A stretch of 20,798 nt of DNA, from assembly GCF_000720175.1 (NCBI RefSeq), contig NZ_JOIX01000127.1, positions 1-20,798 on the forward strand. The letters are read 5' to 3'. This document shows positions 9,939-15,746 of this stretch, one piece after another (positions within the stretch are counted from its first letter, which is position 1; every line of letters begins with the position of its first letter). The notes under the pieces were generated by a model. The model did not search any database. It had not been told where the DNA came from and saw only the letters and a program-made list of their open reading frames with translations. This DNA is from Streptomyces sp. NRRL S-337 (lineage in GTDB: Bacteria; Actinomycetota; Actinomycetes; Streptomycetales; Streptomycetaceae). Position numbers and translations under genes: made by a program.

Positions 9939-10338
9939 CCAGCTCGACCGGGATGTTGCCGCGGGTGGCCTTGGAGTAGGGGCAGAACTCGTGGGTGGCC
10001 TCGACCAGCCGGCGTCCGGTCTCGCCCGCCAGGGTGTCCGGCAGCTCCACCCGCATGACGACGCCGAGGCCGAAGCCCTCGCCGTCCTTGCCGAGGGAGA
10101 CCTCGGCGGTGACCGACACGTCCTTGGTGTCGAGCTTCATGCGGCGGGCGACGTTGCTCATCGCGCTGGCGAAGCAGGCCGCGTAGCCGGCCGCGAAGAG
10201 CTGCTCCGGGTTGGTGCCGGCGCCGTTGCCGCCGAGCTCGGGCGGCAGGGCCAGGGCGAGGTCGATCGTGCCGTCGGAGCTGACGGCCCGGCCCTCGCGG
10301 CCGTTGGCGGTGGCGGCGGCGGTGTACAGCGCGTCCAT
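9928..10338 (-). CDS. ohr: organic hydroperoxide resistance protein Ohr (OsmC family)
   Basis: 136-residue thiol peroxidase that reduces organic hydroperoxides using two cysteines. C55 (YAACFASAM) and C119 (EFCPYSKA) are both present and 64 residues apart, the spacing of known Ohr proteins. The start [11 protein letters not shown] is the usual Ohr N-terminus. The ATG at 10338 sits 7 nt after GAAGGG; an adjacent ATG at 10341 is also possible, and a GTG at 10353 is less likely. Divergent to ohrR across a 127-bp region that contains a strong inverted repeat. It converges on, and overlaps, the end of the beta-glucosidase gene. Confidence 0.95.
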
Positions 10339-10410
10339 CATGTGTCCCTTCACCTGCGGGGCGGCCGCTTCCCGGCCGTCCGACGGGTCCCACTGTCGCA
10401 GAGTTTTGCA

Positions 10411-10435
10411 TTGTCCGCAACTAGATTGCGCACAA
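10411..10435. promoter_or_regulatory. probable OhrR operator
   Basis: Arms TTGTCCGCAA (10411-10420) and TTGCGCACAA (10426-10435) are inverted repeats matching at 9 of 10 positions around a CTAGA centre. The site lies in the ohr-ohrR intergenic region. OhrR proteins bind such inverted repeats and release them when the sensing cysteine is oxidised (established for the family). Position would let it control both divergent promoters. Confidence 0.8.
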
Positions 10436-10453
10436 CTTAAACGCCTGCCCGGC

Positions 10454-10466
10454 TAACCTGGACCCA
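10454..10466 (+). promoter_or_regulatory. -10 box suggesting leaderless ohrR mRNA
   Basis: TAACCT at 10454-10459 is followed 6 nt later by the ohrR ATG at 10466, the spacing expected when transcription starts on the A of ATG. No Shine-Dalgarno sequence is visible before this ATG. Leaderless messages are common in actinomycetes. The -35 box is not convincing. Confidence 0.5.
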
Positions 10467-10915
10467 TGACCACGCTTCCGCCGGACGCCGAACTGCTCCG
10501 CCTCGACCACCAGGTCTGCTTCTCCCTGCACGCCGCTTCCCGGGCATTCGGCGGCGTCTACCGCGACGCCCTGAAGGACCTGGGCCTCACCTACCCCCAG
10601 TACCTCGTCATGCTGGTCCTGTGGGAGCACGGCGCACAGCCGGTCAAGGCCATCGGCGAGCGGCTCCGGCTCGACTCCGGCACCCTCTCCCCGCTGCTCA
10701 AGCGACTGGAGGCGGCCGGCCTGGTGCGCCGCGAGCGCAGCACCGAGGACGAGCGGTCGGTCACCGTCCACCTGACCCCGGCGGGCGACGAGCTGCGCGC
10801 GGCGGCCCTGCCGGTCCCCCGCCGGATACTGGCCGCCACCGGCCTGACCCTTGAGGAACTGCGCACGCTGCGGGGCCTGTTGGGGCGGGTGACCGGCGCA
10901 CTCGACGCGTCCTGA
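10466..10915 (+). CDS. ohrR: MarR-family organic peroxide sensor OhrR
   Basis: 149-residue winged-helix repressor. The conserved N-terminal sensing cysteine is C18 in DHQVCFSLHAASRA, the hallmark that separates OhrR from other MarR proteins. The winged helix follows, with recognition helix region LDSGTLSPLLKRLEAAGLV and the wing RRERSTEDERSVTVHLT. Oxidation of C18 by organic hydroperoxide should release repression of ohr. No second redox cysteine is seen elsewhere in the protein, so it belongs to the one-Cys type. Divergent to ohr. Confidence 0.93.
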   Translation: MTTLPPDAELLRLDHQVCFSLHAASRAFGGVYRDALKDLGLTYPQYLVMLVLWEHGAQPVKAIGERLRLDSGTLSPLLKRLEAAGLVRRERSTEDERSVTVHLTPAGDELRAAALPVPRRILAATGLTLEELRTLRGLLGRVTGALDAS

Positions 10916-10920
10916 GGCCC

Positions 10921-10952
10921 CGGGCGCCGCGGCCGGCCGGCCGGCGTGCCCG
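10921..10952 (+). terminator. possible terminator after ohrR
   Basis: CGGGCGCCG (10921-10929) can pair with CGGCGTGCCCG (10942-10952), with GGCC repeats between them. There is no T-run. Position just after the stop is suggestive, nothing more. Confidence 0.35.
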
Positions 10953-10992
10953 GCCCTGCCGACGCCCCCATCACCCCATTGAGTTACCACGG

Positions 10993-11023
10993 TTGGGGGC
11001 TCAACAGGACGAAGGCGTATAAA
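10993..11023 (+). promoter_or_regulatory. candidate promoter for the ketosynthase unit
   Basis: TTGGGG (10993-10998) and TATAAA (11018-11023) form a vegetative-type promoter with a rather long 19-nt spacer. TATAAA stands out against the GC-rich surroundings. It lies about 80 nt before the mini-ORF start at 11104. Confidence 0.45.
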
Positions 11024-11103
11024 GAGTGGCCAAACCGCCGGGCCACCGGCGAGACCCGTCCATGACGCGGTGGGCGGCACGCCAACAAGCGGAGGAACGC
11101 CAC

Positions 11104-11178
11104 GTGAATGCGGCAGAAGTTGTCCACGCCCGGCCGGTCCGGGGATGCCCCGTCCAGCGATTTCCGGTCACGGCGTGA
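11104..11178 (+). CDS. 24-residue leader ORF coupled to the ketosynthase
   Basis: GGAGGA at 11091-11096 is the best ribosome site in this region. It sits 7 nt before GTG 11104, which opens a 24-codon frame starting MNAAEVVHARPVRG and ending TGA at 11176-11178. That stop overlaps the ketosynthase GTG at 11175 (GTGA), and the ketosynthase start has no ribosome site of its own. The simplest reading is a small coupled ORF that delivers ribosomes to the ketosynthase. It could instead be the true N-terminus of the ketosynthase displaced by a sequencing frameshift. The peptide has one Cys and two His; no family recognised. Confidence 0.55.
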   Translation: MNAAEVVHARPVRGCPVQRFPVTA

Positions 11179-12410
11179 CGGCCCGCCGGCAGCCGTTCTC
11201 CGCGGCGGTGACGGGACTGGGCATGGTGACCGCGGCGGGCGCCACCGCCAAGGCCACCTGGCACTCGGTCACCCAGGACACCCGGCCCGGCGGGGTGCAT
11301 CCGCACCCCGAACTCGCCGATCTGCCCTGTGACTTCATGTACACCTCCGACCTGGACACCACCGAGCAGCTCGGCGTGGCGGCCCAGCGGCTGATGGACC
11401 GCTTCTCGCAGCTCGCGGTGATCGCGGCCCGCGAGGCGATCGCGGACGCCCGCCTGGACCCGGAGACCTGGGACGGCTCCCGGGTCGCGGTGGTCATCGG
11501 CTCCGCACACGGCGGCCTGCCCTTCTACGACCAGCAGAGCGCGGCGATGGCCGAACGCGGCGCCCGCCGGGTCTCCCCCAAGCTCGCCCCGCTGACCGTC
11601 GTCAACGGCGCCGCCAGCAGCGTCTGCATGGACCTCGGGGTGCGCGGCCCCAGCCTGGGCGTGGCGACCGCCTGCTCCTCCGGGACCGTCGCCCTCGGCA
11701 CCGCCCACCAGCTCCTGCGCACCGGGGCCTGCGACATCGCCATCGCCGGCGGTGCCGAGTCGCCGATCTCCCGGCTGCTGATCGCCAGCGCCTGCCGGAT
11801 GAAGGCGGTCTCCACCCGGCGGGAGGACCCGGCCGCGGCCTGCCGGCCGTTCGACGCGGACCGGGACGGTTTCGTGGTCGGCGAGGGCGCCGGTCTGCTC
11901 GTACTGGAGCGGCCCGAGCACGCGGCGGCCCGCCGGGCGCCGGTCCGGGCGCACGTCAGCGGTTACGGGGCGTCCAGCGACGCCTATGCCGCGGTCGCCC
12001 CGGATCCCGACGGCAACGGCATCGAGCAGGCGCTGCGCACCGCGATGGCCGACGCGGGGGTGCGGCCCGGCGACGTCGGACACGTCAATGCGCACGGCAC
12101 GTCGACGGTGGTCAACGACCTGATCGAGGCCACCATGCTGCGGCGGGTGATCGGCGAGCACCCGCTGGTCACGTCCACGAAGGCGATGACCGGCCACACG
12201 CTGGGCGCGGCCGGCGGCATCGAGACCGCGCTCACCGTGCTGGCACTGGAGGAGCAGCTGGTGCCGCCGACCGCGAACCTCGACGTGCCCGATCCGCAGT
12301 TGCCGCTGGAGATCGTGCGGCAGCAGCCGCGGCGGGCGTCCTTCGACTGTGCGGTCAAGACGTCGCTCGGCTTCGGCGGGCACAACGCGGCCCTCGTACT
12401 GACGCGCTAG
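11175..12410 (+). CDS. beta-ketoacyl-ACP synthase (FabF/KAS II type)
   Basis: 411-residue thiolase-fold condensing enzyme that joins an acyl group on its cysteine with a malonyl-ACP. The full catalytic set is present with FabB/FabF spacing: C167 in TACSSG, H307 in NAHGTS, K336 and H341 in TKAMTGHTLGAAGG, and the C-terminal GFGGHN loop. It should therefore be active, unlike chain-length-factor relatives. GTG 11175 is chosen because the conserved VTGLGMVTAAG strand begins 13 residues later and the upstream mini-ORF overlaps it. No ACP, ketoreductase or acyltransferase gene is nearby, so it is an isolated ketosynthase, possibly a remnant of a lipid or secondary-metabolite unit together with the broken hydrolase downstream (inference). 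Confidence 0.9.
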   Translation: MTARRQPFSAAVTGLGMVTAAGATAKATWHSVTQDTRPGGVHPHPELADLPCDFMYTSDLDTTEQLGVAAQRLMDRFSQLAVIAAREAIADARLDPETWDGSRVAVVIGSAHGGLPFYDQQSAAMAERGARRVSPKLAPLTVVNGAASSVCMDLGVRGPSLGVATACSSGTVALGTAHQLLRTGACDIAIAGGAESPISRLLIASACRMKAVSTRREDPAAACRPFDADRDGFVVGEGAGLLVLERPEHAAARRAPVRAHVSGYGASSDAYAAVAPDPDGNGIEQALRTAMADAGVRPGDVGHVNAHGTSTVVNDLIEATMLRRVIGEHPLVTSTKAMTGHTLGAAGGIETALTVLALEEQLVPPTANLDVPDPQLPLEIVRQQPRRASFDCAVKTSLGFGGHNAALVLTR

Positions 12411-12905
12411 GCGGCGGCGACGCAGGACGAGACGGTCCGGTCACTGTCGGTGCACGAAGTGGGCTTCGCCTACCGGCGGCTGCGTGCCGCGGCACCGGTC
12501 ACCGAGCCGGTCGTGGTGCTGGGCGGGGCGCTGCAGGGGATGTTCGGCCGGCCGCAGAGGGAGGAGCGGCTGGGCCCGGTGGCGGACGTGGTGACCGCCG
12601 ATCCGCCCGGGATGGGAACCGCCGATCCGCTGCCGCCGGGCCCGGCCCACGGTCTGCTGTGCGCCGCCCTGGAGCGGATCATCGACGACCTGGACGTGCC
12701 GGCCGGGGTGCGTGGCACGCTGGTCTTCGGCGGTGAGCACGACACGGTGACGTCCGCGGACCGGCAGCGGGCCTTCGCCGCGCGGATTCCCGGCAGCCGT
12801 TTCCTGACCGTCCCGACACCGATCACTGGGTGGTGCTCGAACGGGCCGAGGACGTCGCGGAGTTGGCGGCCCGGTTCTTCACCGACGGACCGCTGGAGTG
12901 CGCCC
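12411..12905 (+). pseudogene. decayed alpha/beta hydrolase
   Basis: The frame just after the ketosynthase stop encodes the start of an alpha/beta hydrolase: HEVGFAYRRL, a VVVLGGALQGMFG oxyanion-hole strand, and a DPPGMGTADPLPPG loop. After ERIIDDLDVP (about 12700) the serine nucleophile elbow and cap are missing, and the sequence jumps to the acid strand GTLVFGGEHDTV. Near 12812-12820 one base is lacking: restoring a C to the CCC run would give VPDTDHWVVLERAEDVAELAARFF, carrying the catalytic His, now in another frame (from about 12820). There is no clear start codon apart from GTG 12450. Two lesions make this a pseudogene; the frameshift alone could be a sequencing error, the missing core could not. 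Confidence 0.75.
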
Positions 12906-13045
12906 CCGCGCTCGCCCCGGTGCCCCGCCCGGCGCCGCCACCGGTCCGTTGCCCCGCCTCCCCGGAGCTCCTTTCCGTTGCGGTGGGACAGCCCCGGGTG
13001 ACCGAGGCCCGAGATGCACCCCGGGTTTGTCCCCGGCGATAGGGG

Positions 13046-13086
13046 AAAGCGCCCCCTGCGGACTTCGCAGGGGGCGCTTTTTCGTT
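13046..13086 (+). terminator. intrinsic terminator
   Basis: A perfect 15-bp stem, AAAGCGCCCCCTGCG (13046-13060) with CGCAGGGGGCGCTTT (13066-13080), a GACTT loop and a following T-rich TTCGTTTT. It closes the ketosynthase/hydrolase unit. Confidence 0.9.
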
Positions 13087-13172
13087 TTCGCGGGGGTCTG
13101 CGGGCCGGGCCGCGGGGTGTGAGCCGGGTAACTCCGGCGGGGGTCCCGAGCGGGGCGCGGGGGCGGTTCCGG

Positions 13173-13186
13173 GTGATGCCGGGCAC
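13173..13186 (+). promoter_or_regulatory. Crp-type site upstream of SLT gene 1
   Basis: GTGATGCCGGGCAC fits the Streptomyces Crp consensus GTG-N6-G-N-CAC exactly. It lies about 300 nt before the SLT gene, at the same place as an equivalent site in front of the second SLT gene (14669). Crp is known to control the wall-hydrolase gene rpfA in Streptomyces, which makes this assignment plausible. Confidence 0.5.
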
Positions 13187-13476
13187 GCGACGTACGTCAC
13201 GTACGGCCATTCCTAGTCGAGTGCCGCAGGGAAGTGACGCCTGCAATTCGGGGGGAATCGGGAATTTATATCGGACATCTCTCCTCAAGTCACGAAGAGA
13301 GGTAGTACAACACCTCTTTGCCACCCTCCAGGGCGGGCGCTAACCATGTTCCGGGTAGCACCGAGAACGTCTGCGAACTCCGCCGGAGCGGCGAGCGCGG
13401 CAACGACCCTCGGTCCTCACGCGCCAACCGAAGGCCGCCTCCCCCGCCACCAAGCTCTGGAAGAGGTCACATCCGC
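13187..13476 (+). promoter_or_regulatory. conserved leader of SLT gene 1
   Basis: This non-coding stretch is related throughout to 14683-14969. Shared blocks in order: GTACGTCAC next to the Crp-type site, CTAGTCGA (13213-13220), GGGAATCG, TCACGAAGA then an 8-bp hairpin (13296-13303 with 13312-13319) with AGTACA in its loop, CGCTAACCATG (13338-13348), and the ribosome site GGAAGAGG 10 nt before the ATG. Conservation far upstream of the start suggests a structured 5' UTR. Streptomyces wall-hydrolase genes often carry a c-di-AMP (ydaO) riboswitch, but I do not see its usual GGGGTGAATC and AGCTAACCTCG signatures cleanly here. Confidence 0.55.
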
Positions 13477-14076
13477 ATGTCCCGCTTCGCCCTGCCCCGC
13501 GCCGCCCGCAACGTCCGCATCACCCGCGCCCACAAGGCTTCCGCGGCGCTGGTGGCCACCGCGAGCTGCGCCGCCGCGCTGGCGTTCACCGCCGCGCCGA
13601 GCGATGCCGCGACCCCGTCCGCGCACGCACCGGCCGCGGTCAAGCCGGTCAGCGCCGACGGCATGCCGCTGACCGCCAAGGACCGTGCCGACGACGGCAA
13701 GAAGGACCGGGTCGTGGCGTCGTCCGTCGCCGACGGCCTGAAGGTCACCGCCGTCGAGAAGCAGGGGCGCACGGCCAAGAACGCCGCCAGCCGATCCGTC
13801 GAGCGCAAGACGATGGCCCAGGCGCCGAAGGCCACCCCCAAGGCCAAGCCGAAGGCCGCCCCCAAGCGCTACGCGAACAACCTCGACGGCTGGATCCGCC
13901 AGTCCCTCGACATCATGCACGCCAAGGGCATACCGGGCTCCTACGAGGGCCTGCACCGCAACATCATGCGCGAGTCCAGCGGCAACCCCAACGCCGTCAA
14001 CGACTGGGACATCAACGCCATCAACGGCATCGTGGGGCCACTGCCGTTTCCCGGCCTCGGGGCCGGCCGTCAGTAG
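13477..14076 (+). CDS. SLT-domain wall hydrolase, copy 1, C-terminus lost
   Basis: 199 residues as it stands. The N-terminus is a Sec or Tat-like signal peptide (basic start, hydrophobic core, cleavage near SDA-ATPS), so the protein is secreted. A Lys/Ala/Pro-rich linker (residues 100-128) leads into a soluble lytic transglycosylase domain that would cleave peptidoglycan. The catalytic Glu is E166 in MRESSGNPNA. The domain stops abruptly after NAINGI: the GLMQ-type motif and the last half of the fold, about 70 residues, are absent, replaced by 11 unrelated residues. Start ATG 13477 has GGAAGAGG 10 nt upstream. Paralog of the gene at 14970, which breaks at the same codon. Either misassembled or truly broken; as written it should be inactive. 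Confidence 0.8.
   Translation: MSRFALPRAARNVRITRAHKASAALVATASCAAALAFTAAPSDAATPSAHAPAAVKPVSADGMPLTAKDRADDGKKDRVVASSVADGLKVTAVEKQGRTAKNAASRSVERKTMAQAPKATPKAKPKAAPKRYANNLDGWIRQSLDIMHAKGIPGSYEGLHRNIMRESSGNPNAVNDWDINAINGIVGPLPFPGLGAGRQ
13933..14032 (+). repeat. 100-nt exact repeat, copy 1
   Basis: Identical base for base to 15366-15465. It covers the SLT catalytic region from PGSYEG to NGI. After its last base both genes diverge completely into unrelated sequence. Confidence 0.95.
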
Positions 14077-14261
14077 CGGCCGTGCCGGGCCGGGCCACCG
14101 CCGAAGAGCACGTCGAGCACGTCGCCGGCGAAGCGAAGTCCCGCCTCTTCCCTGGGAGAGAGGTGGTGGTGGTCGTCGACGGGCGCCGCGGCCGCGGACC
14201 CCGCGGCGAGGGCGCCGGTCACGAGAAGACCGGTGACAACAACGGCGATACGACGGAACAT
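14070..14261 (-). CDS. 63-residue secreted peptide of unknown function
   Basis: Starts with MFRRIAVVVTG and a clear signal peptide ending in SAAAA, leaving a mature part of about 37 residues with DDHHH near its N-terminus, an amphipathic stretch RFAGDVLDVLF and a GGGPARHGRY tail. No Cys, no chaplin repeat. The ATG at 14261 is preceded by GGAAG with 5 nt spacing. It converges on SLT copy 1, with which its stop overlaps by 7 nt, but that overlap depends on the doubtful junction at 14032. Function not recognised; a small exported peptide or envelope protein. Confidence 0.65.
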   Translation of the reverse strand: MFRRIAVVVTGLLVTGALAAGSAAAAPVDDHHHLSPREEAGLRFAGDVLDVLFGGGPARHGRY

Positions 14262-14668
14262 GAGCACTTCCCTACGGTGAGTGACGACTGCGTGGGTGTC
14301 ACTGTCAGGGAGCCGGGGCCGCGCCGTCATGCGACAGTCCGGGGCGCTGCTGCGAACGGACCAGCAGCACCGCCGTATTGCCGTAGCGGGGGCGTCCCCA
14401 ACGGCCGAGCCGGTACCGTGCCGCGGGGCGCACCGGCCGGAAATGCCCAGCGGTCTGCCGCACGTGAATTGGCGCACAAATGCCGCTCTTTTGGGCTCAG
14501 CAACAGTGCCCCGCACCACATTTATCGAATCCCGCTGGCCCACAACGGGCAGCCGGGCGGATGAATCGGCCGCGGCCGGTGCATGAAACGGCGTGGCCTG
14601 GCGGTAATTGCGGTGTGAGCCAGGCAACTTAAGCACCTCTATAACGCGGGCTTTCCGGCCGCTTCCAG
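14262..14668. other. intergenic region, nothing recognised
   Basis: Sequence between the divergently read secreted-peptide gene and the second SLT leader. I see no supported gene. It must contain the promoter of the minus-strand peptide gene. From about 14610 (GTGTGAGCCAGGCAACTT) it begins to resemble the region upstream of SLT copy 1 (GTGTGAGCCGGGTAACTC at 13118), so the duplication starts before the Crp-type site. Confidence 0.5.
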
Positions 14669-14682
14669 GTGACCCGCGGCAC
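14669..14682 (+). promoter_or_regulatory. Crp-type site upstream of SLT gene 2
   Basis: GTGACCCGCGGCAC fits GTG-N6-G-N-CAC. The central bases differ from the copy at 13173 while the conserved outer bases are kept, which is what selection on a binding site would give. Confidence 0.5.
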
Positions 14683-14969
14683 GCGATGTACGTCACTTAC
14701 GACCACGCCTAGTCGATGGAAGCCGCCGCTTTTCCAGGTCAACGCGGTGGGAATCGCTCATTACTTCAGAGAGCCGGGTTTCTCACGAAGATGGGTAGTA
14801 CAGAGCACCATTGCCTCGATTCCGGACCGTCGCTAAACATGGATTCCGACGCGCCGAGAGCGAGTCGCGGTGAACGCCCCAACGGCGAACGCGGCAAAGA
14901 CCTCCGGTACGCAACGCGCCGCCAAACAAGGCCGCTCCCCGATCCCGCACCTGGAAGAGGTCACTCTGC
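14683..14969 (+). promoter_or_regulatory. conserved leader of SLT gene 2
   Basis: Homologous to 13187-13476 in the same order and nearly the same length: GTACGTCAC, CTAGTCGA, GGGAATCG, TCACGAAGA, hairpin at about 14790-14812 with the AGTACA loop, CGCTAAACATG, GGAAGAGG at 14952-14959. The hairpin stem differs in sequence from the first copy (ATGG pairing with CCAT, against GAGG with CCTC) yet still pairs, which supports an RNA structure. Confidence 0.55.
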
Positions 14970-15611
14970 ATGCCCAGCTTCACCCTGCCCCGCGCTGTCC
15001 GTATGACCCGCATCACCCGCACCCACAAGGTCGCCGTGGCCGTTCTGGCCGCCGCGGGTGCCACCTCGGGTCTGGCGCTCACCTCCGCCCCGGACACCGC
15101 ACAGGCTGCGTCTGAGCACGCTCCGGCCGCGGTCAAGCCCGTCAGCGCCAACGGCCTGCCGGCCAAGAAGGCAGACGACGCCAAGACCGGCCGCCCGGTG
15201 ACCGCCTCGGTCGCCGACCACATCAAGGTGACCGCGGTCGCCAAGCAGCACACCGCCCAGCAGGCCGCCAACCGCTCCGCCGGGCGCAAGGCCGTGAAGA
15301 GCTACCCGAACAACCTCGACGGCTGGATCCGCCAGGCGCTCGACATCATGCACGCCAAGGGCATCCCGGGCTCCTACGAGGGCCTGCACCGCAACATCAT
15401 GCGCGAGTCCAGCGGCAACCCCAACGCCGTCAACGACTGGGACATCAACGCCATCAACGGCATCGCCATGAGGAGCAGCTTGCGAAGCGGCGGAATGGCG
15501 CGTTCGCCGCTGCGCGCGGAGCGGGCCCCGGCACAGCCGGGGCCCGCTCTGTTCCGTCCGGGGGCCGGCCCGGACGGCCCGGGTGACCGTCCCTGCCCGC
15601 CGGACGGGTGA
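14970..15611 (+). CDS. SLT-domain wall hydrolase, copy 2, C-terminus lost
   Basis: Only residues 1-165 look like real protein: a signal peptide (MPSFTLPRAVRM... to about AQAAS), a charged linker, and the first half of an SLT transglycosylase domain with catalytic E146 in MRESSGNPNA. Homologous to copy 1 along the whole length, with the linker shorter. After NAINGI at 15465 the frame runs into Arg/Pro-rich residues with no resemblance to SLT, straight through a terminator hairpin at 15519-15549, and stops only at 15611. The true stop codon and about 70 residues are therefore missing. Start ATG 14970 with GGAAGAGG 10 nt upstream. Confidence 0.75.
   Translation: MPSFTLPRAVRMTRITRTHKVAVAVLAAAGATSGLALTSAPDTAQAASEHAPAAVKPVSANGLPAKKADDAKTGRPVTASVADHIKVTAVAKQHTAQQAANRSAGRKAVKSYPNNLDGWIRQALDIMHAKGIPGSYEGLHRNIMRESSGNPNAVNDWDINAINGIAMRSSLRSGGMARSPLRAERAPAQPGPALFRPGAGPDGPGDRPCPPDG
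15366..15465 (+). repeat. 100-nt exact repeat, copy 2
   Basis: Identical to 13933-14032; ends at the same codon of the SLT domain. Confidence 0.95.
15519..15549 (+). terminator. terminator of the SLT gene 2 unit
   Basis: A 14-bp perfect stem, GAGCGGGCCCCGGC (15519-15532) with GCCGGGGCCCGCTC (15536-15549), and an ACA loop. No long T-run, as is common in Streptomyces. It lies inside the apparent reading frame of SLT copy 2, showing that the frame beyond 15465 is not genuine. Confidence 0.8.
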
Positions 15612-15660
15612 GATGCGGGGCCGGTCGGCGGACTGACGGCCTGTTGGGCCATAGAGTCAG

Positions 15661-15699
15661 GCAGCTCTGCGTATAAGTCTCTTATCGGCAGAATTCTGC
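15661..15699 (+). promoter_or_regulatory. cluster of three palindromes upstream of the muramidase gene
   Basis: GCAGCTCTGC (15661-15670), ATAAG-TCT-CTTAT (15673-15685) and GCAGAATTCTGC (15688-15699) follow each other. The outer pieces also pair across the centre (CTGC..ATAAG with CTTAT..GCAG), giving an imperfect 25-nt inverted repeat at 15667-15691. TATAAG at 15672-15677 could be a -10 box, so the palindrome may be an operator over a promoter. Wider arms GTCAGG (15656-15661) and CCTGAC (15715-15720) bracket the region. Confidence 0.5.
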
Positions 15700-15746
15700 T
15701 CAAATCCTGCCGTACCTGACTCAACCGAAGGCCTCGGAGGCATGCG

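Noticed and set aside
11175..13042. Polyketide synthase cluster
   Set aside because: There is a single ketosynthase with no ACP, acyltransferase, ketoreductase or chain-length factor beside it.
13187..13476. Confident ydaO (c-di-AMP) riboswitch
   Set aside because: Context fits, and fragments such as GGGAATCG and GCTAACC are present, but the full signature strings and their spacing are not. Reported only as a conserved leader.
15466..15611. Novel C-terminal domain on SLT copy 2
   Set aside because: The frame crosses a perfect terminator hairpin and has Arg/Pro-rich composition, so it is read-through after a broken join.
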